Below are positions 43,142 through 51,902 of a stretch of DNA of 64,000 bases, in pieces. Where the stretch lies: positions 11,634,847 through 11,698,846 of the forward strand of contig OY294046.1 in the NCBI GenBank assembly GCA_958510825.1. Direction: 5' to 3'. Within the stretch, counting starts at the first letter, position 1; each line of letters begins with the position of its first letter. Both the position numbers and the translations under genes were made by a program. Below the pieces are notes generated by a model that searched no databases, had not been told where the DNA came from, and worked only from the letters and a program-made list of their open reading frames with translations. The DNA comes from Brachypterus glaber. Lineage: Eukaryota > Arthropoda > Insecta > Coleoptera > Kateretidae.

Positions 43142-43400
43142 TATATAAAGCTGCTCCCACAGTGTGGGACCCACATGCCAGTTTCATCGCAAGTGTCTTC
43201 GAAAATGCACTTGAAAGTGTCCTTTCGGTTGATGTGGGAGCGTCTCCGAGCGTCATCGAATCCAAGAATTTCTTTGACGGTGTAAATGTCGACATTCGCC
43301 AAATATTCGTACTCGTGCTCGGATACGCTCCCACACATAGAATCCTCGCACACCAATCCAAAGAACACTTCCAAGTGCATTTGCGACAAAGAACTTTTAC
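43102..43400 (-). CDS. ORF of unknown function in the CTCCCACA element
   Basis: The minus-strand frame encodes LEVFFGLVCEDSMCGSVS, then a YLANVDIYTVKEILGFDD segment and a KCIFEDTCDETGMWV segment. It reads like protein rather than AT-rich noise, with two similar CEDSMC/EDTCDE segments that reflect the underlying palindrome. An 80-codon frame on the other strand is equally open. No domain recognised. It may be a relic of a host exon captured by the element, or only palindrome structure. Confidence 0.3.
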
Positions 43401-43985
43401 CTAAAGAAGTAATTTCAGACCAATGTTTATGAAGGTGTCATCTTTTTGTTTGTTTATTTACTAACATAAACGCGATCAGCTTTGTGGTGTAAAATGTAGA
43501 TGTCGCTAGTCGACTTTCAGACTACCTAGTAGCGATGTTGCGTAGTTTCCACCTTATCATGAATTCAAATCATTATACTTAAATTAAAAATGTAAAAAAC
43601 TTTATTGTGTTTACTATAATTATGTTTAATAATATAGTATATTTAAATCTATTAAATTTAAACTACTAGTTCATATAAAACTCATACAGAACTAATGTTT
43701 CTTAAAATTTACAATAAAATATCCAAAGTATGTTTCCAATCGGCAACACTGTACCCCTGTCAGTCATTTTACGACATTAAACTGTGAGTTTACACATTCT
43801 TTCTCTCTCTTTACGCGTACTAAGTGTAAACAATAGTCACTCCCCACCAGCCCCTCATCATAGTTGGTTCACGCTTCAAACAAAGCATACGGTAGATTTC
43901 ATCATGCCCCTTGAGGTAAAAGTTCTTTGATTTGCGAAGACACTTGCGCTGACACTCGCGTGTTGTGTGGGAGCACCTTAAAACA
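43148..43985. mobile_element. TIR element with GC-rich palindromic interior (AAGSTGCTCCCACA ends)
   Basis: The left end AAGCTGCTCCCACAGTGTGG and the right end GTTGTGTGGGAGCACCTT are inverted. CGCAAGTGTCTTCG appears near the left end and inverted near the right end. An inner imperfect palindrome (43180-43400) repeats AAATGCACTTGGAAGTGT and GTGGGAGCGTATCCGAGC in both orientations. Base composition of 43150-43400 is far less AT-rich than the neighbours. Confidence 0.6.
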
Positions 43986-44711
43986 TTGGATGGATAAGTG
44001 CATAAGTTTGGACAAAGTAGTTAACGCGCCGTGGTAAATAAAAGTTGATAAATAACCAAAAAACTTAAAACTGGCGCTCTAGCAATTAAATGTAAATATA
44101 ACTCTCACCGATTACTTAAAATTTACTGCTCTAAGAAATTTCTTTATGAGAAATGTGGCCCTGGAGACAATTTTCGAAACAATTCAAACGATGACAAATG
44201 TTTTTGATAAAATTTTACCCGAAATTTTAAAGATAAATAAAATTACTAATAAATAGAGATTGTCGCAATGTGATACCACAGTCCCTTCCTTTTAAGTCAC
44301 AGTTTTATTTTATGTACTTTCATTGGAAATACGTTTATTAGTAGATAGATATAGATATAAAGATTGCTTTTGTTACATTTTTTTACTCATTTTGTTACGG
44401 AACTCAAAACTGGGAGCTAAAATAGTATATGTCAAAATTTGATAAAAATTGTGAGACAGGATATTTTAATGTGCACCAAAAAGTATACCGTGAGTATTAA
44501 TTGTTTTTATGCATTAAATCGACTTAACATTTGGAAAAACGATTTTTTATTCGATTATATCTAAAAGCGCCACTTTTTGTATGATAAACCTGTACGACAA
44601 ATTTAATTTTTCGGCCTAGGCCGCAAAAGTAAAACAGTCGACGTTGATTAGTTGATTGATGTTGAAACTGTTGACTTTTAAATTCTTACCTCAAATTTAT
44701 TGTCAAAAATA
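43986..44711. other. AT-rich spacer, no gene seen
   Basis: No coding region or repeat boundary recognised. Confidence 0.5.
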
Positions 44712-44956
44712 CAATAGTTATTTATGGTACTAGTGGGCTTACGCCTCGCAGGTTAATTTTCTCATGGGCAATATCGGTTTACCCATGAGTGCCATACAAG
44801 GTTTTATCCAATAAATAGCTTAGGATTTCATATTTTTATTAAAAATTTTAATGACATTTACAAGAAAATAATTTGACAAGTGACAGTTGAGTGGGTAAAA
44901 TAAATAATTATCCATTCAATAAAGTAAAAGCCACGCGGGGGTTATTATTGAGTATA
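44712..44956 (+). repeat. GC-capped hairpin repeat family, copy C (rearranged cap)
   Basis: ATTTATGGTACTAGTGGG is followed directly by CTTACGCCTCGCAGGTTAA, and the right stem reads TTTTCTCATGGGCAATATC. In copy A that stem sequence is the left one, inverted. So the left stem is lost and the right stem is converted or flipped. Confidence 0.8.
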
Positions 44957-45151
44957 TATGATATACATGTGTACAAACTATGTTTTATTCTGTTGAAATA
45001 TATTAATAAATACATTTATCCAATACATACAGATAATAAGACTATCTATTTAAAATAAAGCTGGTAATTGTCTTATTATCTGTATGTATTGGATAAATGT
45101 ATTTATTAATATATTACAACAGAATAAAACATAGTTTGTACACATGTATAT
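44957..45151. repeat. Snap-back inverted repeat next to copy C
   Basis: GATATACATGTGTACAAAC...ATCCAATACATACAGATAAT (44957-45040) is the inverse of 45066-45151, ATTATCTGTATGTATTGGAT...GTTTGTACACATGTATATC. The right arm contains the end of the hairpin family plus 48 bp of flank, so flanking DNA has been copied in inverted form. Confidence 0.8.
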
Positions 45152-45531
45152 CGACACCTCCAAGCAACAAGGACGTAACTCAAGTTAGACCCATTTTGAG
45201 TTATACTCATAGGTAAACGCCTTGAAAAAAGACACACCTGGTGGTACTACTCAGATTTCTCCACAGGCCATTTTAACCAAAATTTTACCTAAAAACACTA
45301 AAGTAAAAAATTTTAAACTTGAATATTATCAGAAACAAACAATAAATAAACAATAAATACTTATACAGTTAAATAGAGAATTTTATAAGCTTTCAAATGA
45401 CGTATCGCATGTCTTCCTTTTCCACTTCAATCATTTACCCACCCTTAAATAACAAAAAAAATATTTTAGAAATTTAGCCTTCGTGAAAAATGACAATATA
45501 TGAGTTACGGCTTTGTTGCTTGGGGGTATCG
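45152..45531. mobile_element. CGACAC MITE, second copy, ATAT duplication
   Basis: CGACACCTCCAAGCAACAAG to GCTTTGTTGCTTGGGGGTATCG, matching 3909-4289 along its length. ATAT at 45148-45151 and 45532-45535. Confidence 0.88.
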
Positions 45532-45543
45532 ATATCATATATG

Positions 45544-45655
45544 ATATACGGACGAAATCTCTTTTTAGGGCGATTACGGTTGCCAACCTCGCTCTCCGAG
45601 CTCGGATGACAATCTCCGTAATCGCCCTAAAAACAGTACTTTTCGTCCTTGTATC
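45544..45655. repeat. Hairpin with GC-rich cap
   Basis: TACGGACGAAATCTC...TTTTTAGGGCGATTACGG pairs with CCGTAATCGCCCTAAAAA...TTTTCGTCCTTGTA. Tip CTCGCTCTCCGAGCTCGG. Ends similar to the hairpin at 39986. Confidence 0.75.
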
Positions 45656-45794
45656 AAAAACTACTATTCTAGCTACATGGTAAAAAACATTGGGCTCAAA
45701 TTAAGAAAAATTTAGTCATGTTAAAGCATTTTTTAAATATCGTAGTGTAAAATTAAATCGCAAAGAACTTGCAGCTTTGCACAGACTCTATGTA

Positions 45795-46333
45795 TATGTT
45801 TTTCTATTTTGCAACTCTTATAAGCTCATAATCACACCCATTTTGCGTGTTCTTATAGGCCCATAAGAGGTCTCTACTTTTTTTTCTGTTGGGTTGGCAA
45901 CATACAAAAGCCTATCTCTTGACGTTTTGCGTGCAAATGTCAATGTCGATTTAAAGTTTAATTTTTTACAAAATTTTTGTGTTTGAGTTATTTTTTACCG
46001 TGTTAAAATTGTGGACTGGTTAATTGCAGTGAAAAAAGAAGAGGTGACTGTAAAATATATCAAAATATCATTTGTTCTTAGAATTTTAAACATAGTGTAA
46101 ACTGTAATGCCAACCCAAAACAAAAATCTCTAAATCAGTCATCAATTTAAATGTAAGTTTTTTAAATTTTAGAGCAAAATAGAAAAAATTGTATAAAGCA
46201 CTCGTTTCATAACTAACACGTTTTTAGAGCACTAGTACTTTAGAAAACTCGCCGCAAGCGGCTTGTTTTCTAAACTTGTACTCGTGCGCTAAAAACGTAT
46301 GTTATGAAACTAGTACTTTAATATACTATTATA
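45795..46333 (+). repeat. 530-bp repeat family, full copy
   Basis: Begins TTTTTCTATTTTGCAACTC, passes TTGGGTTGGCAACATAC, TCTTGACGTTTTGCGTGC, ACCGTGTTAAAATTGTGGAC and CTAAATCAGTCATCAATTT. It ends with the tip and one arm of the 227-bp palindrome family (CTAGTACTTTAGAAAACTCG...ACTAGTACTTTAATATAC). Copies at 51903 and 52425 are collinear. It is probably the longer relative of the palindromic MITE. Coding potential not evident. Confidence 0.75.
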
Positions 46334-46631
46334 ACTTTTAATTATCCATAAGGTTTATAAATTAGTAAGAATGGAGATTTCTCCCGTTACATTAGACGGG
46401 GACAAAAGTTCTACCCAAAAAGGATAGAATACATACATACACTCCCACTTCCACCCAACCAAACAAATTCTGTATTTGTTCTTTGTTGAACAAATACAAT
46501 ATTTACTTGGCCGGGCAAAAAGTGTAACTATAATATTTTTATTAAAGAAATTACTGGCGCCATCTAAATTTTAGTAGAATTATCTTATATTCTACAGATT
46601 CACATTAGCTATGTTCGTTCGTGCCGCTCAC
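46334..46631. repeat. Spacer with diverged ACAAATACAGTATTTATTTGG hairpin
   Basis: 46455-46525 contains AACCAAACAAATTCTGTATT and AACAAATACAATATTTACTTGG, a diverged version of the next hairpin. Confidence 0.5.
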
Positions 46632-46721
46632 TGCTACACTTTCCGGCCAACCAAATAAATACTGTTTTTGTTGTATGAAAAACAAATACAGTATTTATTT
46701 GGTTGGCTGGAAAGTGTAGCA
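46632..46721. repeat. Near-perfect hairpin, 41-bp stem
   Basis: TGCTACACTTTCCGGCCAAC / CAAATAAATACTG pairs with CAGTATTTATTTG / GTTGGCTGGAAAGTGTAGCA around GTATGAAA. Likely a small MITE. Confidence 0.85.
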
Positions 46722-47171
46722 CAAATGAGATAGAGATAGGGTAGACGTCTTTTGTTTCATAATTCTAGTTGTAGAGAGCTCTATTATGTAACGATGGCCC
46801 AATAAAATGGAACTAGTTTGTAATAACCTTGCCAAAGTTCACAGAACAAACAACGAAAGTCTTGCCAAATAAATGTTGTTTTTTTTTTTCAAAAAACTGA
46901 TGAAAATGTCTCTCGTTTTTTTCAAACGCGATACTCAACAATAGAGAAATAAAAATACTAACCAAATTTGTTGTAATGGTTATAATATAACAATAATATT
47001 TTAATTATTGTATATTTCAAAAAGAAAACATTAAAAATTTATCATAAAATATAATCAACTTTTAAAACAAGTATATACTGCCCTACAATTTTTTCACATC
47101 CTAGGTTAGCCTATATCTTCATTAATAATAATAATAGTTTATTATAAAGGATACAAATTTGATTAATTACA
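46722..47171. other. AT-rich spacer, no gene seen
   Basis: No coding region or recognisable repeat. Confidence 0.5.
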
Positions 47172-47174
47172 TTA

Positions 47175-47750
47175 AGGGCTGTCTATATATTACGTAGCGC
47201 GTCAAGGGGGGAAAGGGGTCACAGAAAATGTGACAGATTGTGACAGGGGGGGTCTAGGGAAATGTCACGTAACGAACGTTGATTTGAGCGAGTGTTCACG
47301 AGAAATTGTAGAAATACAGAGAATTGTAATGCAACGTGAAAAAACACATGACCTGGGCCTAGCTATAGGGGGATGGGGGAGCCTCCCCACACCTACCTTG
47401 GAATTTGAAAATGTTGAAAATTTCATGGGTAAAAAATATATAGTCTGCTAAAATTACAACAACTACTACTTAGTGAAAACGTGTTTTTTAGTCATCAACT
47501 TATTCATTGAAGGAAAAAAGTTGTAATTTTAGCAGTAGTGAATCTTGTAATTCGATAAAGTTGTAAATTTTATGGGTCAAAAACATGAAAGTTGTAATTT
47601 TAGCAGTAGTGGGAACGTTTTTTTTTTAGTATTCAACTTTTTTGTCGAGGGGATAAAAGTAATTTTAGACTAAAAATGTATCCTTTAGGTACCTACATAA
47701 CTAATCAAAATTTTCTAAAAATTGTGTTACGTAATATATGAACAGCCCCT
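47175..47750. mobile_element. PIF/Harbinger-like MITE, TTA duplication
   Basis: AGGGCTGTCTATATATTACG to CGTAATATATGAACAGCCCC, TTA at 47172-47174 and 47751-47753. The interior holds AGTTGTAATTTTAGCAGTAG repeats and a GGGGGATGGGGGAGCCTCCCC hairpin. The 73-aa ORF near the left end is not conserved in 11569-12278. Confidence 0.8.
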
Positions 47751-47753
47751 TAT

Positions 47754-48169
47754 CAAACTCACGGTGGTATGTCTTACCCCCTTAGGGTCACCTCCAACTT
47801 TTTGTTTAGAAGAAAAACAATCAAACTTTACTGAATCGGTAGAAACATATCGAAAGAATGGCAGGAAAATATAACCTTTAATCGCCGAAATACGTCCTTT
47901 GTGATATTGCTCTGATAATGATAATAAAAGTGGTTGATGGTTATCCTAAAGATTTGGTGTGACCGCTTACGTAAAAATCGACTATTGCTATCTGCATTTG
48001 CTGCGTCTCTGCTGTATATAGGGTAATTGAAACTTATTTCTTCAGATTTAATAAATGATTTTTGTAGATATACATTTTCTATATAATAATAAATAAGGTT
48101 CAGTTACACTACAGAGTGCTTTTTTAATTTACGCGCTGTGCCGTCAGAGTCGCATTCTTTTGTTGAATG
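47754..48169. other. AT-rich spacer, no gene seen
   Basis: No supported feature. Confidence 0.5.
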
Positions 48170-48705
48170 GTGTTTATTTAAAATCTTTAGCAAACCGGAT
48201 AAATAAAAAATTTAACAAAAAATTGTTGCAAATAAATATAAATAAATATAAACAAACATAATAAAGGAGATTTACGCTTGACCAATGCGATTTTCTAGTG
48301 AATGATATCATTTTAGTCACATCAAAATTTTAAGACACTCACTGCTTAACGATCAGTTTGCAACCAGAGTCTTACAGATCAGTTTGCCAGATAAATTCAA
48401 ATAAAACGCTCTATGTGATCTTATTTTTAACTAAATTCATATTTAATCAGGGAGTATATGAAAAATGTTGTTACATCCTTTCTAGTAATAATTAAACTGG
48501 CAAACTGATCTGGAAGACTCTAGTTGCAATCTGATCGTTGAGCAGTGAGTCATAAATTTAGAGGTGAGTAAAATTCACATCATTCACTAGAAAATCGCAT
48601 TGGTCAAACATAAATCATGTTCTACGTTATTATATTTATATTTGCAACATTTTTTGTTACTTTTTTATTGATGCTGCGGTTTGCTAAAGGGTTTAAATAC
48701 ATATT
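48170..48705. repeat. ~530-bp palindrome (foldback element)
   Basis: TTTAGCAAACCGGATAAAT, AAAAAATTGTTGCAAATA, TTGACCAATGCGATTTTCTA and GCTTAACGATCAGTTTGCAA on the left recur inverted on the right (48480-48705). The centre is near 48440. No coding region. Confidence 0.75.
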
Positions 48706-48970
48706 AGTCTAAAAATGCTTTTTTTACCCTTTTATAAAGGCATTAAAATTACAAAAAACTTTATATTTTTCATTTTTTTTTTAACCATATTTAATAATGA
48801 CCCTTATACTCTAACATGTAAAAATCTAAATAAATACTAATAAATATGACCAAAAATTAGGAGAGGTTTTCTAATCTTTGATATGACAGAGTGTGTATAC
48901 CGGTATACCCGAGGGTATACCTAGTAAGTATTACCTACTATGTATACGAAGAGAGCAAATCTTATATTTT

Positions 48971-49102
48971 TTCCAAATTAGTGTAAAACGAGGGGCATGT
49001 CACTCTTCATTTGCGGGACGAAATATCGCCTTTTATTTCCAAATTAGTGTAAAACGAGGGGCATGTCACTCTTCATTTGCGGGACGAAATATCGCCTTTT
49101 AC
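48971..49102 (+). repeat. 66-bp tandem duplication of a transposon left end
   Basis: TTCCAAATTAGTGTAAAACG...AATATCGCCTTTTA occurs twice in direct tandem, 48971-49036 and 49037-49102, with essentially no differences. Each unit contains the CGAGGGGCATGTCACTCTTC terminus plus 18 bp of flank. Confidence 0.9.
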
Positions 49103-49131
49103 ATCAATCAACCCAGAAAACCAAAATAGTA

Positions 49132-49153
49132 CGAAACTAGTGCACTAGTTTCG
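49132..49153. repeat. 22-bp perfect palindrome
   Basis: Perfect dyad centred on CTAGTGCACTAG with CGAAA/TTTCG arms. Located just inside the left end of the 1.41-kb element. Confidence 0.85.
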
Positions 49154-49257
49154 AGCTATTTTAATGTGTCTAGAAACATCCTTAAAATGTCCCCAAATGC
49201 ACACAACTAGCCCTAATAATATATATTTTATTCCTATTTTTTTATCGATTTAGAAAC

Positions 49258-49440
49258 CTAGAATAGCATGCTATTTTAGACATATAATAGATCGAAAATA
49301 TCGACCTAAAATAGCATGTGAATAGCATGCTATTTTTAATCCAAATAAGATTAAAAATAGCATGCTATTTATGACCTAAATTAGCTCGAAAATATCATGC
49401 TATTTTCTACCTAGTTTAGCAGTGTATTTTTGATCTGTAT
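49258..49440. repeat. Cluster of AAAATAGCATGCTATTTT palindromes
   Basis: AATAGCATGCTATTTT-type words occur about five times, separated by ATCGACCTAAAATAGC or AAGATTAAAAATAGC. Related CGACCTAAAATAG words reappear at 50168-50185 near the right end. Could be protein-binding sites of the element. Confidence 0.65.
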
Positions 49441-49521
49441 TTTTGATAAATATAATATAATATAATGATAATATACGTAAAAAAGGTTATTTTTTTAAAC
49501 AGAAGGATCAGAATAGGTACA

Positions 49522-49911
49522 CTATATTTGTTTGTGGTTCATACTTGTATCACAGCACACTTTAGACAATTTTTGTTGAAAATTTAAATTTTCACATTCA
49601 TGTTGTTCCTCACTGCCATCACTTTCGCTTTCACTGGTATTTTCACTGGTATTTTCACTCTCGTTTTCACGCTTAGTTTCACTATTACTTCTGCTTTCAC
49701 CACTTAACAGCTCACTTCTAACACTCCTGTATTCTTCTGAAACGTTACTGCATTCACCGAGGTCACTTTTACTTTTGTTTTGCACTTCTTTATTTCTTAA
49801 AAAAGCTAAATAATCAAACTGCCTTTTCTTTCACCAATTTTGGTGTCTTTTGGAAAGACTAGAGAAGAATTTATAATGCGTAGATTCGCGACGCCGCTTT
49901 TGTGTATTCAT
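49522..49911 (-). pseudogene. Broken ORF: basic N-terminus, MADF-like tail, Ser/Glu-rich region
   Basis: Reading down from ATG at 49911-49909, the frame gives MNTQKRRRESTHYKFFSS, then an in-frame TGA after HQNW. It resumes KKRQFDYLAFLRNKEVQN, a Ser/Glu-rich low-complexity tract (SENTSENTSESESDGSEE) and a stop at 49522-49524. An uninterrupted 87-codon ORF from 49785 is what remains open. The W-x(n)-FDYLAFL pattern resembles the end of MADF/Myb-SANT-type DNA-binding domains used by transposon accessory proteins, but the match is weak. It lies inside the 1.41-kb TIR element, so it may be the element's own protein. Confidence 0.4.
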
Positions 49912-50339
49912 TCTGATAACTCTAGTAATACTAAACTTCTGTTAAGAAAAACTAAACAAAACAAAAATATTTGCTTGCATTTGGTACGTAAAATAGAAGT
50001 ATTATTAGCGTGCTAAATTGAGGCGATATAAGCAGTATATTTTGGACCTAAAATAGTTCATTTATAGCACGTTCTCAATTAAACCAATATTGACTATATA
50101 TTTTCGACATAAAGTTGGTCATTGTTAGGTCGTCCTAAATTTAATCAAATAAAAGCATATATTATCGACCTAAAATAGTTTATTAATTTACCTAGGGAGC
50201 ATATAGTATTAAAAATGGAACTTATTTTAGACGTACAATTATAGCGTCCATTTTTCATTCAACTTTTGAAAAATATTTTGAACGTCTCAATAATTTCTTC
50301 CATTTTTCTTGCTATATGAAAGCAAGTTTAGGATGCTAT

Positions 50340-50464
50340 ATACTAGACTCGAGATCTCCCGATATCGCCTGGAGATCGCCCGATATGACCTCGATATCGC
50401 CTTCCGATATCGCCTCATACCGCCTCTCGAAGGGACGAAAAACCGCCCTGTGACATGCCCCTTG
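50340..50464. repeat. GATATCGCC minisatellite and right terminus of the 1.41-kb element
   Basis: Units GATATCGCCTGGAGATCGCC and CGATATCGCC repeat about six times before CGAAGGGACGAAAAACCGCC and the terminal repeat. The same arrangement is seen in 55820-55977. Confidence 0.8.
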
Positions 50465-50680
50465 GTGTAAAGCCGCCAGCTCAAGCGTTAGGTGTCCATC
50501 TTGTATATAAATAAATGAAACAAAAAACACAGTATGTGCAAAATATCCGATTAACTACCAAATATTGTAATTTTATATAAATTAAAAAATCTAGTCTATA
50601 GCTACTACGTACATTTGTTTAATTCCTTTTTGAGATTTTTAGTGGCTAACGTATAAATATCTCTTTTCGATTTTTTGCAG

Positions 50681-51089
50681 ATACTGCGTTTTTACTAGGA
50701 CCAGTATCCTTTGGGAAATTGGGTTGGTTCCTCAAAATAACTGAAAATAGTATTTTTAATTTCGCACCAAAGTTTTAACGAACAAAAATGGACGCACAAG
50801 AGACCGGAGAGGAAGGTACGACCGATTTGGAGCCTTTTAACAATCAAGTAGCGGGTCACATGGGTCCAAAAACTGGTAGTATAATGCGTTATAAAGACAC
50901 CTTAGTAAAAACAATGGTTAAAAAAAAATATCACGATAGAGAAGTGGAGTTTTACGAAAGTTTGCAAAACGCAGAAAAAAAATCTTTAATTGAACTGAAA
51001 ACGTTGGTACCCAATTATTTTGGAACCAAAATCCTACCAATAAATGGTGAAGATGTCGAGTGTATTGTTTTGGAGGACCTGACAAAAGG
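50681..51089 (+). CDS. First coding exon of an inositol polyphosphate multikinase (IPK family), cut by gap
   Basis: ATG at 50788 in the context ACAAAAATGG. The frame is open to the assembly gap at 51090. A likely splice acceptor TTTTTTGCAG ends at 50680, so 50681-50787 would be 5' UTR. The N-terminal 101 residues match the start of inositol polyphosphate kinases: LEPFNNQVAGHMG (the QVAGH motif near residue 22), a VKKKYHDREVEFYESL segment, and LKTLVPNYFGTKILP, then VECIVLEDLTKG. These precede the catalytic PxxxDxKxG motif, which is hidden in or beyond the gap. The family phosphorylates inositol phosphates, mostly in the nucleus. The spacing and sequence favour IPMK (Ipk2) over IP6K. Later exons were not found downstream within the window. 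Only convincing host gene here. Confidence 0.85.
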
Positions 51090-51289
51090 NNNNNNNNNNN
51101 NNNNNNNNNNNNNNNNNNNNNNNNNNNNNNNNNNNNNNNNNNNNNNNNNNNNNNNNNNNNNNNNNNNNNNNNNNNNNNNNNNNNNNNNNNNNNNNNNNNN
51201 NNNNNNNNNNNNNNNNNNNNNNNNNNNNNNNNNNNNNNNNNNNNNNNNNNNNNNNNNNNNNNNNNNNNNNNNNNNNNNNNNNNNNNNNN
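51090..51289. other. Assembly gap (200 Ns)
   Basis: Two hundred undetermined bases inside or just after the kinase exon. ORFs called across it are meaningless. Confidence 0.99.
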
Positions 51290-51586
51290 ATTTGGGTTGA
51301 TCTGCTTAGAAATTATGTAGATTCTACTATATTATGATATTATATAAATTATTAAATAATCCAAGATTAACCTGTTATAGTAAATCTAAACAGGATATTT
51401 TTACTTTCTCTTAAAGTATTGTGATAAAAAAAAATCAAAATGTTTATTTTCCGAAATCCTTGAAATGTAGATTTGATTTGATCTCATTTTTGAAAATTTT
51501 AAACTTTTTGATCCTACATGCCCGAGTACATGCCTCATATGAAGTACCCATGAAGTTCATAAAATAAATCATTAAAGTTAAATAGT
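51290..51586. other. AT-rich sequence after the gap
   Basis: The first codons after the gap (IWVDLLRNYVDSTIL then stop) cannot be linked to the kinase. Probably intron. Confidence 0.4.
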
Positions 51587-51902
51587 TATTTATGGTACTA
51601 GTGGGTAAAGTAAGATATTGCCCAGGAGAAAATTAACCTGCGAGGCGTCAGCCAAGCAGGTTAATTTTCGAGAGGGCAATATCGGTTTACCCCATGAGTG
51701 CCATACAAGGTTTTATCCAATAAATAGCTTAGGAATTCCTATTTTTATTAAAAATTTTAATGACATTTATAAGAAAATAATTTGACAAGTGACAGTTGAG
51801 TGGGTAAAATAAATAATTATCTACTCAATAAAGTAAAGGCCACGCGGGGGTTATTATTGAGTTTATCTATTTAAAATAAAGCTGGTAATTGTCTTATTAT
51901 CT
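51587..51902 (+). repeat. GC-capped hairpin repeat family, copy D (cap inverted)
   Basis: Collinear with copy A in the same orientation on both sides, but the inner 32 bp (51633-51664) are the exact reverse complement of 17270-17301 (CGAGGCGTCAGCCAAG instead of CTTGGCTGACGCCTCG). Joined at 51902 directly to the 530-bp repeat family. Confidence 0.88.

Larger units (their letters stand above)
49055..50464. mobile_element. 1.41-kb TIR element of the CGAGGGGCATGTCAC family (long version)
   Basis: Left end CGAGGGGCATGTCACTCTTC and right end CCGCCCTGTGACATGCCCCTTG. Flanks GTGTAAAA (49047-49054) and GTGTAAAG (50465-50472) match at 7 of 8 positions, so probably an 8-bp duplication. The short version at 55759-55977 has the same ends and the same GATATCGCC repeats but lacks the 1.2-kb interior, which here contains AAAATAGCATGCTATTTT palindromes and an ORF on the minus strand. 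Confidence 0.7.

Noticed and set aside
43129..43404. Plus-strand 91-codon ORF as a second gene
   Set aside because: It overlaps the minus-strand frame in a palindromic region. Both cannot be favoured without homology, and neither is recognised.
51060..51320. ORFs running through the gap
   Set aside because: They consist of unknown residues across 200 Ns, and the sequence after the gap cannot be joined in frame.
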